A stretch of DNA of 29,491 bases. Origin: an uncultured Olsenella sp. Its GTDB lineage: Bacteria; Actinomycetota; Coriobacteriia; Coriobacteriales; Atopobiaceae. The position numbers were made by a program, and so were the translations under genes. The notes beneath the pieces are model-generated. The model did not search any database. It saw only the letters and a program-made list of their open reading frames with translations, and had not been told where the DNA came from. Below are positions 1 to 7,511 of the stretch, one piece after another (position 1 is the first letter of the stretch; every line of letters begins with the position of its first letter). Where the stretch lies: contig URLM01000023.1 of the NCBI GenBank assembly GCA_900548775.1, positions 1 through 29,491 of the forward strand. The letters run 5' to 3'.

Positions 1-3000
1 GGTAAGGTCATCCCCCGTGGCACCCGCAGCAATGGTCCTGTCCTGGCCCTCGACCCTGGTGGGGTCGGCGTCGCCGATCTTCTGCATGAGGTGGAGGGTC
101 ACGGCAGGGTGCCCGGAGGGGTCGGCGCCACCATCGTCCCATACCTTGGTCGCGCTCACCTCGACCACGGTCCGGTTGGTGATCGTGGGGATGTCCATGG
201 CAACGGCGACCTCGTGACTCGCAGAGGTGATTTCTGAGGTAGTCTCCGAGAAGGGCTCCGCCGCAGACGAGAGCGTGGTCACCGTGGACGCCTGCGCTCC
301 GATGTTCCCGCTCGTGCCGGCCCCGTGGTTTGGCTCGGCAACCGTGAACGAAGCGAGCACGCTGTAGTTCCAGCTCTCTGCGGTACGGATGGAGAAGACA
401 CGGGACTCGCTCTGGATGTCCCACCACTCGACGGAGCCGAAGTCTGCCACGCCATTCGTTACCTTGGCAGTGGCGCGCTGCCATCCCAAGTTGTCCGATG
501 GCGAGAGCGCAAGCGTCTTGCCATTGTAAGCCTGGCCAACGTTGGCATCCACATGAAGGTAGTACATATCGTAGGCAACGTGCGTAAGCTCGTATGTTCC
601 CGAGATGCCGCTTGCCGTCTGAGTTTCCTTCTTGACGGTGACGCTCACCGTTGCGCTCTTGCCACCGACGGTGACCGTGTAGGTGTAGGTGCCTTCGTCC
701 GCATCCGAGAAGTCCACCGTCCCAAAGCTGACGCTGCCGTCCTCCCCTACCTGTGCCGACGCCTTCTGCGGCACAGGAGCCCCGCCAGAGGCGGAAATCG
801 CAGCCGTGCCGCCAAGGCCCGTTACCTGAGCAGAGATGGTGCCAGAAAGCTTCCCATCAGCTTGGCTGAAGGCCGGCACAATTGTGGTCTCATGCGAGCC
901 CGTCGTGACCTCAAGCTCGGCCACATGGCTGCCAGCGCTCACTTGATACTTGTAGGTACCGGGACTGACGTTCGAGAAGTCCACGCTCCCGAAGTCCGCC
1001 GTGCCGTCGGAGCCGATCTCCACGCTTGCGTTCTCGGGCATGGGCGCGCCGTCGGTCTCGGCGGCTATGCTCGCCGTGCCCGTGATGCCAGTGACCTTGG
1101 CAACGATCTTTCCATTTGCATACTCGGCAGAGAGCGTGCCCTGGTCATAGCTCGTCACGACCGTGATGGGATCCCCTGCAGCCTTGGAGTCGTATGTGCC
1201 CGTCACGGTTACGGTCACCTGCTCGGACGTGTAGACGATGCCATCCTTTGTGCACGTGCCGTCACCGTTGTCCGTGGCACCGTCCGGCACCTGCTCGGAG
1301 ATGGTGTAGGTACGCGTGACCGTGCCATCCTGGTTGTTGAAGTCCGAGGGAAGGAAGCCGGGGACCGAGAAGTGCGCGATGCCGTCCGCGCCGTTCGTCG
1401 CGGTACCAACCAGGCTGCCATCCGAGTCCTTGAGCACGAAGGTGAACTGGCCGTCCTGGAGCGCGTCTCCCAGAAGGGCCTTCTTCACCTGGAGGTCGAC
1501 GTCGTTGCCGCTCTGGTAGGAGTTGTAGAAGTGCGGGACGTAAATCTCGCCGCTCCCTTCTTGCTGGGAGAAGCCGCTGTCCGAGTACCAGGTCTTCTGG
1601 ATGCTGTAGCTGCCGTCCTGTTGCTGGACCACGGATGCCGCAAGGTAGTGGACGTGACCGTCATAGACCACGCCGTCCTTGGTATAGGTCCCGTCGCCGT
1701 TGTCCGTGGCGTCCGCCGGCACGACCTCGCGGACGCTGTAGCGGTAGGTCTTGTCAGCGTTCTTGGCCCCCAGCTGCATGGCGCCGAAGTTGACGCTGCC
1801 GTCAGCAGCGCAGCCTACCGTGGCAGAGGTGTAGCCATGCCCCGTCTCGTCCGCCGGGACACGGCTCTTGGGGATGCCAATCGGCATGACCGGGGCACTA
1901 TCTCCGTCGTAGTAGCCGCGAAGCTCGTACTGGAACTGCCCCTGACGCAGGCCAATCTCGGTATTTCCGGACGCGAGCGTCTTCTGGGCGGAGATGGAGC
2001 CGCCTCCGACCAGGTTGTACTTGATCTTCATGTTGGAGAGCTGGTTGCCGCGCTCCAAATAGAAGAAGCTCATGGTGTGGGTGGAGTAGTCGGCGAAGGT
2101 GTTGCCGTTCCATGCGACTGAGCCCTCGCGGCCGGCCGCCCTGTAGAGTTCCCTCAGGGTGTAGGTCCCTGTGTTCCCCTTCGAGCCCACATCGCTGATC
2201 TTCACTTCGCCTGTGCGGAAGTCGATATCGAGCGTCGAGACGCCGTGGATGCCGCCCAGATCGCCCACAAGGACGCCGTCGATGTAGACCCACACATCGT
2301 CGTCCCCCGAGAACTCGAACATCATCGGTTCGAGGGTGCCACCGGATGTCTCCACCATGCCGCCATAGGGCTGCGTGAAGGGCGTGGTCATGGTAACGCC
2401 AAAGTAGTGGTTGTGATAGTTCCCGGGCTGACCGTTCACGTTGTGGCTCGTGCTGTGGTACTGCGGGGCGATAGTCGGGTCGAAGGGGTAGAAGCCGTAG
2501 TAGGTGCTTTCGTTCGCCCCGTCGATGTCGTGGCTCGCGTCGCCGGGAAGCGTGGATACCGTGAACTGCTTCGAAATCTTGTCGAACATCGCCCAGTTGT
2601 CAGCGCTGTTGTAGAAGTAGTAGCCGTCTTCATCCTGCTGGAAGAGGTGGGTCGCGCCTGTATAGGATGCCTTGCCGTTCTGCCAAACGCCAGGATTGAA
2701 CAGGTATGCGAGCGATTCTCCGCCATTTGCGGATGAAAGCACGGGGTAGCCGTCGGATCCGAGCGTGTTCTGGACGATGCCCTGGTTTACGAGACGTCCT
2801 CCGGTATAGGAGTTGAGATCTCCATTGGCTGCACCAACATCTCCGTCATAGCGGTGGAACTTGAGCCGGCGGTTGGCATTGATGCCCTGGTCCGCAAAGC
2901 CGGTCCCCCATAAGCTGTCGTCTTCGCCCTGGGAACTGATCCAGTAGTCGAAGACGTTCATGGTGGAGCCGATCGGGTTAACAACCGTATCCAACGGCTC

Positions 3001-3090
3001 TGGCTCTGCAAGAGCAAGTACTGGCTTAGCAAACGCCACCAATAGTGCCGCTAGGAGTACCCCCCCCAGAGCAATGTTTGGAACTCGCAA
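1..3090 (-). CDS. Giant secreted surface protein with fibro-slime and pilin-like/Cna-B domains (partial, C-terminus off the left edge)
   Basis: An open frame of 1030 codons runs from a TTG at 3090 to base 1 without a stop, so the C-terminus lies outside the window. The N-terminus reads as a signal peptide (MRVPNIALGGVLLAALLVAF..., Ala-rich cleavage region near residue 28). Roughly residues 180-330 form a fibro-slime (PA14-like) domain with the hallmark FSGDDDVWVYIDG followed by GDLGGIHG near residue 265. Then come two FctA/Spy0128-like pilin domains (about 365-505 and 530-655; motifs DKTYRYSVREVVP and TRTYTISEQVP). Two ~85-residue repeats follow (GTYKYQVSAG and GTYTYTVTVGG). The last visible part begins a Cna-B-type domain (SATKVWDDGG...HPAVTLHLMQ). 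Such proteins are cell-wall-anchored adhesins or pilus components stabilised by isopeptide bonds; an LPXTG motif would be expected off-window but is not seen. There is no in-frame ATG after the upstream TGA, so TTG 3090 is the best start. The frame crosses a G8 tract just after the start. Adhesion role is inferred. Confidence 0.85.
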   Translation of the reverse strand, partial: MRVPNIALGGVLLAALLVAFAKPVLALAEPEPLDTVVNPIGSTMNVFDYWISSQGEDDSLWGTGFADQGINANRRLKFHRYDGDVGAANGDLNSYTGGRLVNQGIVQNTLGSDGYPVLSSANGGESLAYLFNPGVWQNGKASYTGATHLFQQDEDGYYFYNSADNWAMFDKISKQFTVSTLPGDASHDIDGANESTYYGFYPFDPTIAPQYHSTSHNVNGQPGNYHNHYFGVTMTTPFTQPYGGMVETSGGTLEPMMFEFSGDDDVWVYIDGVLVGDLGGIHGVSTLDIDFRTGEVKISDVGSKGNTGTYTLRELYRAAGREGSVAWNGNTFADYSTHTMSFFYLERGNQLSNMKIKYNLVGGGSISAQKTLASGNTEIGLRQGQFQYELRGYYDGDSAPVMPIGIPKSRVPADETGHGYTSATVGCAADGSVNFGAMQLGAKNADKTYRYSVREVVPADATDNGDGTYTKDGVVYDGHVHYLAASVVQQQDGSYSIQKTWYSDSGFSQQEGSGEIYVPHFYNSYQSGNDVDLQVKKALLGDALQDGQFTFVLKDSDGSLVGTATNGADGIAHFSVPGFLPSDFNNQDGTVTRTYTISEQVPDGATDNGDGTCTKDGIVYTSEQVTVTVTGTYDSKAAGDPITVVTSYDQGTLSAEYANGKIVAKVTGITGTASIAAETDGAPMPENASVEIGSDGTADFGSVDFSNVSPGTYKYQVSAGSHVAELEVTTGSHETTIVPAFSQADGKLSGTISAQVTGLGGTAAISASGGAPVPQKASAQVGEDGSVSFGTVDFSDADEGTYTYTVTVGGKSATVSVTVKKETQTASGISGTYELTHVAYDMYYLHVDANVGQAYNGKTLALSPSDNLGWQRATAKVTNGVADFGSVEWWDIQSESRVFSIRTAESWNYSVLASFTVAEPNHGAGTSGNIGAQASTVTTLSSAAEPFSETTSEITSASHEVAVAMDIPTITNRTVVEVSATKVWDDGGADPSGHPAVTLHLMQKIGDADPTRVEGQDRTIAAGATGDDLT
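3060..3067. repeat. C8 homopolymer (G8 in the surface-protein signal peptide)
   Basis: Eight consecutive C on the + strand read as G8 in codons 8-11 of the minus-strand surface protein. A one-base gain would put the reading frame with an ATG at 3146 in frame with the long ORF; at the recorded length that frame stops after the tract (at about 3051). This is a candidate slipped-strand switch, or a sequencing-sensitive spot. Confidence 0.7.
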
Positions 3091-3151
3091 GACTTGTGCC
3101 CGCTCAGGGTAGCCCCACCCGAATCCGTCGAATCACCGCAACGCATCGACG

Positions 3152-3158
3152 CCCCCCC
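3152..3158. repeat. C7 homopolymer in the surface-protein leader
   Basis: Seven C on the + strand form a G7 run in the 5' leader of the minus-strand transcript, five bases before an ATG at 3146 that is in the alternative frame. It could act as a poor ribosome-binding region or as a second length-variable tract. Confidence 0.55.
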
Positions 3159-3199
3159 AGCACATAGCCAGAAACACCGCTCCGCCCGTTCACGTTCTA

Positions 3200-3276
3200 C
3201 GGAAAGCAGCTGGCTGCCTGTTAGGGCCCTATAGCTTTGCGTCACCGTCTTTCGGCGGCTTTGCCTTTTTGATCCG
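3200..3276 (-). promoter_or_regulatory. c-di-GMP-I (GEMM-I) riboswitch aptamer
   Basis: Read on the minus strand, the segment shows the class I cyclic-di-GMP aptamer signature in order. GGCAAAGCC (3257-3265) is followed by a GAAA tetraloop hairpin (GAAA at 3250-3253; CCG...CGG stem). Next come the near-invariant GACGCAAAGC (3234-3243), a CCCTAA tetraloop-receptor segment (3221-3226) and the last hairpin GCAG-CCAG-CTGC (3206-3217). A short closing stem CGGA/TCCG (3273-3276 with 3200-3203) brackets it. The aptamer lies between a good promoter and the surface-protein start, ~110 nt upstream of the TTG. No obvious U-run terminator follows, so control may be at translation or by a Rho-type mechanism. 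Family knowledge: this class binds c-di-GMP and often controls motility and adhesion genes. Confidence 0.88.
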
Positions 3277-3315
3277 ATATTACCTAATCGAGTTACAATT
3301 AATCTTGTGAGAGAA

Positions 3316-3344
3316 ATGATACTTGGTGCAATAATGCATTGCAA
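3316..3344 (-). promoter_or_regulatory. Promoter for the riboswitch/surface-protein transcript
   Basis: On the minus strand TTGCAA (3344-3339) and TATCAT (3321-3316) are separated by exactly 17 bp. Transcription would begin near 3309, ~30 nt upstream of the c-di-GMP aptamer, giving a leader of ~220 nt. Confidence 0.6.
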
Positions 3345-3440
3345 CATCCTTCAGCTTTTTTTGCCGGGCCATCTCGTGCCGCTCACCCCAAAAAAGACGG
3401 CCAATTCTGGGCTCCATCACCACAGACAGGGGATTCCCAC

Positions 3441-4520
3441 ATGAACATGCTTGCAATCCTGGGCCTTGGGCCTGAGTCCTGCCACGTGCGCATGGACCAC
3501 GAGGATGGCTCCACAAGGATTGGCGCCACCATGGGCTCGGTCACCGTTGCGCTCGAGACCTGGATGCTTCGCAACTCAATCGAGGCGATGCACAACCCAG
3601 AGGCCGTCGCAAAGGTAGGTGAGCTGTGGTTTCGCTATCACCAGTTCGCATACCTGGCCTTTCTTCTCAGCGGGTTGGCTCTGCTCGTCCCCTGTGCCCT
3701 CAAGCTCCTGCGCGGCGCCAAGGTCCGCACCCGACCCTTCGTCGCGCAATACGTCGCGGTTGCCATCGCGTTTGGCATAGTTATCTCGGCCTTCGACGTG
3801 CAGCGCGGCAACGGCGTCGACGTCTTTGCGAGCATGCTTGTGGTCGTCACCCTCTTCTTCATACGTCCCGTCATTCTCATCCCTCTCTACATTGGCTCCA
3901 CCGTGGTGGAGGTCTGGGCCATTGGACTGGCGGGCGGCACGCTCAAGCACGCCGCGACGACCAACTTGGGCATGCTTGTGTTAATGCTCTGCGTTGTCTG
4001 CGTGCTCATGTACTCCGAGCGCCTGAGGCGTGGCAAGGCGGAGGAGGACCTCGAGACCCTCGCCTCGACGGATGCCCTCACGGGGTTGGGCAATATGCGG
4101 GCGTTCTCGCGAGTGTGCCAAGGGGTCCCGAGGGACGCAACGACCATGCTCATCATCGACGTAGACGACTTCAAGGTATTCAACGACACGTATGGCCACT
4201 ACGCGGGCAACCGGATTCTGAGCTGCATTGGACAGGCTCTCGAGGGGGGATTTGGGAGCCACGCGCTGTGCTTCCGTATGGGTGGCGACGAGTTTGCGGT
4301 CATCTCCGATTCGCAGGACGAGAAGGGGCTTCTCGCCTGCCTCGAAGACGCCACAGCGAGGCTGAGCTGCCTTGCGGATGGCATGGGACTTGAGGCCCCC
4401 ACGCTGAGCGTTGGGTTCTCGAGCGTGCAAACGGATGGCGCAAAGACCTACGAGGACCTGCTCAAGTACGCCGACAAACACCTCTACCAGGAGAAGGGCG
4501 AGAAGAAGGGCGCCCGTTGA
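3441..4520 (+). CDS. Membrane-bound GGDEF diguanylate cyclase
   Basis: Predicted to make cyclic di-GMP from two GTP. The ~359-residue protein has about five hydrophobic segments between residues 70 and 195 (e.g. AYLAFLLSGLALLVPCALKL and GMLVLMLCVVCVLMY). A short charged linker leads to a full GGDEF domain: TDALTGLGNMRAF, the metal-binding IDVDDFKVFNDTYGH near residue 240, and an intact RMGGDEFAV near 280-287. There is no RxxD inhibitory site five residues before GGDEF, so product inhibition through the canonical I-site is not expected. ATG 3441 is preferred because AGGGGA sits 8 nt upstream; an in-frame ATG at 3339 would overlap the opposite promoter. It is divergent from the riboswitch-controlled surface protein, suggesting a local signalling circuit. 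The N-terminal sensor region is not a family I recognise. Confidence 0.9.
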   Translation: MNMLAILGLGPESCHVRMDHEDGSTRIGATMGSVTVALETWMLRNSIEAMHNPEAVAKVGELWFRYHQFAYLAFLLSGLALLVPCALKLLRGAKVRTRPFVAQYVAVAIAFGIVISAFDVQRGNGVDVFASMLVVVTLFFIRPVILIPLYIGSTVVEVWAIGLAGGTLKHAATTNLGMLVLMLCVVCVLMYSERLRRGKAEEDLETLASTDALTGLGNMRAFSRVCQGVPRDATTMLIIDVDDFKVFNDTYGHYAGNRILSCIGQALEGGFGSHALCFRMGGDEFAVISDSQDEKGLLACLEDATARLSCLADGMGLEAPTLSVGFSSVQTDGAKTYEDLLKYADKHLYQEKGEKKGAR

Positions 4521-4591
4521 GCAGGGCGGCGTTGCTCTTGGCAGGGCGGTATTTCCTGGCAGGGTGACAGGCCGGAGGGACGGCACCTCCC

Positions 4592-5701
4592 CTACCCCTG
4601 CGCGGCCATCGCCAGGGAAACAACGCAGATTGCGACTAGCCCAACCACGATTGCCCAGCTGGCAGGCCTACCCAGGTTGAGCGTCCAGCCAATCCCAAAG
4701 CGCTTGGGCACCACGACCGCCGGGTCTCCTCGGTTGACGTAGAACACGCCTCCATACCAGCGGTCATCCTCGTCCGCGGGAAGCGCGAGGTCCTCCGGCA
4801 GCCGCGCGAGGAGCCTGGTTCCGTTCTGCCCATAGCGCACGGCAAGTACCAGACAGGGAACGAGAATCGCCAGCGTGACGGCCATGAACACCGTGGACGC
4901 AACGTGCAGCGAGACCCATCCCACCTGGGATGCCTCCAGAACTACCCCCGAGACGTTCAGCGCCAGGCCCATCCACACGCAGCAAACGCTCCAGGCGTGC
5001 ACATAGGCACCATAGGCGAAGGCGCTCGATGCCGGGTGTCGCGGGTCCACGGGGCGCTTTGACTGCAAGATCATGGCGTGGGCAACGGTCATCGTGCCTG
5101 CCATCGCAAGCTGGAAGAGAACCGGCAGGAGCATCGTGAGAACGGACTTCTCGGCCCAGCCATTCACAACTCCGTCCATGCCCTCGTGGATGGGGATGAG
5201 GTCCGGCGCCCCGTCGTAGCCCAGCGCTGCTATGAGCAACGATGCGGCCATGGGCAGCAAGTTGAGAAGTTCCCAGCACAACGACACCGGCTCGGGAATG
5301 CCGTCGCCGCTCAGCATGGCCGCGTGCTCCTGGGCGGAGGCAACCCAGCCGCGGACCTTCTTGAGGTTACGCACCCTGTCCCGGCAGTGCAGCATGAGGA
5401 GGTAGCCCACGAGCACCAGGGCGGCAGTCGCCGCGCATATGGCAAGTGCGGCGGTGTATTCATCAGCCGCGACGAACGCATAGATGACCAAGCCGGTGAG
5501 CACGGAGGTTAGGGTGAGCATCCATTGCGAGTAGCCACGCTTGAGCGAACGCACTTCTGGGTCGCTCGCAGCGGCGGTGGGGACGCTCACCGTGAAGAGT
5601 TCGCCCTTCGACGTGATCCAGGGAGTCAGGGCAAAGATGATGCCGCACATTGGCACCAAGACAAGGATCGTGACCACTACGAGGATAGATTCAGCGCTCA
5701 T
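4592..5701 (-). CDS. DUF1648/DUF5808 multi-pass membrane protein
   Basis: The 369-residue protein is strongly hydrophobic, with about nine to ten membrane segments. A DUF1648-like motif lies mid-protein (APDLIPIHEGMDGVVNGWAE, resembling IP-x-H-x(2)-x-G...W-x-K). Near the C-terminus is a DUF5808-type signature (WYGGVFYVNRGDP, then PKRFGIGWTLNLGRP), followed by a final membrane helix. Function is unknown. Family members often sit beside small GntR regulators and some are linked to immunity or stress at the membrane (SdpI-like). ATG 5701 overlaps the end of the GntR gene by 11 bases, indicating translational coupling in a two-gene operon. An in-frame extension to 5797 lies inside the GntR frame and is rejected. 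Confidence 0.8.
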   Translation of the reverse strand: MSAESILVVVTILVLVPMCGIIFALTPWITSKGELFTVSVPTAAASDPEVRSLKRGYSQWMLTLTSVLTGLVIYAFVAADEYTAALAICAATAALVLVGYLLMLHCRDRVRNLKKVRGWVASAQEHAAMLSGDGIPEPVSLCWELLNLLPMAASLLIAALGYDGAPDLIPIHEGMDGVVNGWAEKSVLTMLLPVLFQLAMAGTMTVAHAMILQSKRPVDPRHPASSAFAYGAYVHAWSVCCVWMGLALNVSGVVLEASQVGWVSLHVASTVFMAVTLAILVPCLVLAVRYGQNGTRLLARLPEDLALPADEDDRWYGGVFYVNRGDPAVVVPKRFGIGWTLNLGRPASWAIVVGLVAICVVSLAMAAQG

Positions 5702-6122
5702 CCGTACCAGCCCCTTTGGCCAAGGTCTTCTCCACGTGGAACGCAGCGCGCGCCTGACGGGCGGCCTCTTCCACAAACGCAGACTCCGAACCTCCACGAG
5801 CCCGAAAGGCTACAGCAAGACGCCGCAGCTCTTTTGCCATGAGCCAGTCCTGCTCGGCCGTGAGATGGTGCGCGGGCGAATCCCGTATGTCCGCGACAAA
5901 GGCGCCGGACCGGCCGCGCATGATGATGTAGCCCTCGTCACGCAGGACGGCATACGCCTTGTTCACGGTATGGAGGTTCACGCCAAGGTCACGTGCGAGC
6001 GAGCGCACCGAGGGAAGGGATTCTCCTGGAGACAGCTCCCCTGTGGCGATGGCCCCTATCACCTGCGTGCGAATCTGCTGGTAAATGGGCTCTTCCGACA
6101 TCTGGTCAATCACGATGGGCAT
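5691..6122 (-). CDS. YtrA-type GntR transcriptional regulator
   Basis: This 143-residue protein has an N-terminal winged helix typical of GntR: PIYQQIRTQVIGAIATGEL, then LPSVRSLARDLGVNLHTVNK and AYAVLRDEGYI. Its C-terminal part is only ~65 residues, too short for a FadR or HutC effector domain, which is the YtrA pattern. ATG 6122 is preceded by AAGGGGC; the in-frame ATG at 6149 has no such site. A perfect inverted repeat overlaps its promoter 30-50 bp upstream, so it probably represses its own operon with the downstream membrane protein. Signals sensed by YtrA types are usually cell-envelope or antibiotic stress, but nothing here shows the effector. Confidence 0.88.
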   Translation of the reverse strand: MPIVIDQMSEEPIYQQIRTQVIGAIATGELSPGESLPSVRSLARDLGVNLHTVNKAYAVLRDEGYIIMRGRSGAFVADIRDSPAHHLTAEQDWLMAKELRRLAVAFRARGGSESAFVEEAARQARAAFHVEKTLAKGAGTDER

Positions 6123-6151
6123 GGTCAAGCCCCTTCGCGGCAACAGCATTT

Positions 6152-6172
6152 TGTTATACTTGGACTATAACA
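6152..6172. promoter_or_regulatory. GntR operator, perfect 7-bp inverted repeat
   Basis: TGTTATA (6152-6158) and TATAACA (6166-6172) are exact reverse complements around a 7-bp centre. The site overlaps the -10 hexamer of the gntR promoter, a position suited to autorepression. Confidence 0.65.
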
Positions 6173-6191
6173 GATAGAACAAGGCTGTCAA
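6164..6191 (-). promoter_or_regulatory. gntR operon promoter
   Basis: On the minus strand a consensus TTGACA (6191-6186) and TATAGT (6169-6164) are 16 bp apart, with the -10 buried in the inverted repeat. The start codon follows ~42 bp downstream. Confidence 0.65.
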
Positions 6192-6234
6192 TCGCGCAAA
6201 GGGGGCCCGACAACAATCACCAGAAAAACGCGAC

Positions 6235-7338
6235 CTACTGCTTCGAAATCCTGAGCACGGCCTTGATTGCCTTGCCGCTGGACGTGTCTGCAAGAGCCTT
6301 GTCTATCTCGGGGAAGTCGTAGAACGAGAGGATCTTGTCCACGGGGAAGCGACCCTCCTTGTACCAGCGCACCATCTGCAGAACGAAGACCTTGGGGTCG
6401 GACTCCCCCTCGCAGGTGCCCTTCATGGTGCGCATGGGCATCATGATGTCGCCGCCCACGTCAAAGTGGTCGATGCAACCCGCCGCAGCGACGGGCAGGA
6501 ACACGCCGTGGAACTTGAGGCTGCGGATGGCGTTGACCATCATGTACTGATTGCCGGAGGTGTCCACCGTAACATCGACGCCGGCACGACAGATCCTGTG
6601 GACCGACGCAGGGACGTCATCCACCTCCTTGCGGTTGATGGTGTGGGTCGCGCCAAGCTCGCGCGCGATGGCCAGGCTCCTGGGATTGCCGCCCACCGCG
6701 ATGATGACCTTGGCTCCCGCAATTGCCGCGCCCATGATGGCAGACATGCCCACGGCACCGCAGCCAAATACGGCGACTGCGCTTGTCTCGTCCACGTGGG
6801 CCACGTTGATCATGGCGCCGGCTCCCGTCTGCACGCCGCAGCCCAGGGGCGCAACAATGCCGAGGTCAACGTCATCGTCCACCTTGCAGACCGAGGCAGC
6901 GCTCGCCACCGAGTAAGTCGCGAACGAGGACTGGCCGAAGAACATGCTCACGTCATGGCCGTCCTGGTGCAGGCGGGTGGTACCGTCCGTGGCAACGCCG
7001 CCAAAGTTGATCTGGTTGAAGTTCTCGCAGTAGTACGGCTCGTGCGCCTGGCATGCAGGACAAGTATTGTCAAAGGCGTAGGTAATGCCAACGTGGTCTC
7101 CGGGCTTGAGGTCGTCCACATTAGCGCCCACGCGCTCGACGATGCCCGCGCCCTCATGACCAAGAACCAGCGGAAGCGCGATGGGTACGCCCTGAGAGCG
7201 ACCGAACTCGTCGGTATGACAAATGCCCGATGCCACGTTTCGCACGAGAACCTCGTTGTCCTTAGGCTCGTCCAGCTCGACGTCCTCCATGCAATAGGGG
7301 CCGTTCTTCTCGTGCACGACCAATGCCTTGACTCTCAT
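6235..7338 (-). CDS. Zinc-dependent medium-chain alcohol dehydrogenase (aryl-alcohol type)
   Basis: A 367-residue MDR-family oxidoreductase expected to interconvert alcohols and aldehydes with NAD(H). The catalytic zinc ligands are present: Cys40 in SGICHTDE, His61-Glu62 in LGHEGAG, and Cys167 in PLGCGVQTGAG. A dinucleotide-binding motif FGCGAVG lies at 191-197. The structural-zinc lobe is unusual: only Cys93, Cys96 and Cys104 remain, with His99 where the third Cys is expected and about three residues deleted before the last. The overall resemblance (PLGCGVQTGAG, CENFNQINFGG) is to aryl-alcohol/benzyl-alcohol dehydrogenases, but substrate cannot be told. GGGAGG lies 6 nt before ATG 7338. Stand-alone transcription unit as far as can be seen. 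Confidence 0.9.
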   Translation of the reverse strand: MRVKALVVHEKNGPYCMEDVELDEPKDNEVLVRNVASGICHTDEFGRSQGVPIALPLVLGHEGAGIVERVGANVDDLKPGDHVGITYAFDNTCPACQAHEPYYCENFNQINFGGVATDGTTRLHQDGHDVSMFFGQSSFATYSVASAASVCKVDDDVDLGIVAPLGCGVQTGAGAMINVAHVDETSAVAVFGCGAVGMSAIMGAAIAGAKVIIAVGGNPRSLAIARELGATHTINRKEVDDVPASVHRICRAGVDVTVDTSGNQYMMVNAIRSLKFHGVFLPVAAAGCIDHFDVGGDIMMPMRTMKGTCEGESDPKVFVLQMVRWYKEGRFPVDKILSFYDFPEIDKALADTSSGKAIKAVLRISKQ

Positions 7339-7511
7339 GCGTGCCCTCCCAACGTCGCTTGGCTTGCGGGCGCCTATCCCGCTTACCTAACGACTATATG
7401 CCACAGGGCAGCCGCATGCCGCCGTATCCCCGCCAGAGGAGCAGTGGGACCACTCGCTGAGGTAGGCTTCCTTCTGGAGGCAATCTCTGTAGGCTAGCTT
7501 CGGGAGGCATC

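Noticed and set aside
325..2121. 598-codon open frame on the + strand
   Set aside because: It is antisense to the surface protein, has no ribosome site and Arg/Val/His-rich content typical of a GC-rich shadow; the minus frame shows real domains.
3339..3440. Upstream ATG for the GGDEF protein
   Set aside because: It overlaps the -35 of the opposite promoter and adds a Pro/His-rich stretch without homology; ATG 3441 has a ribosome site.
7443..7454. AGTGG-GA-CCACT palindrome upstream of thpR
   Set aside because: Short, isolated, no adjacent promoter elements or regulator; could be chance in GC-rich DNA.
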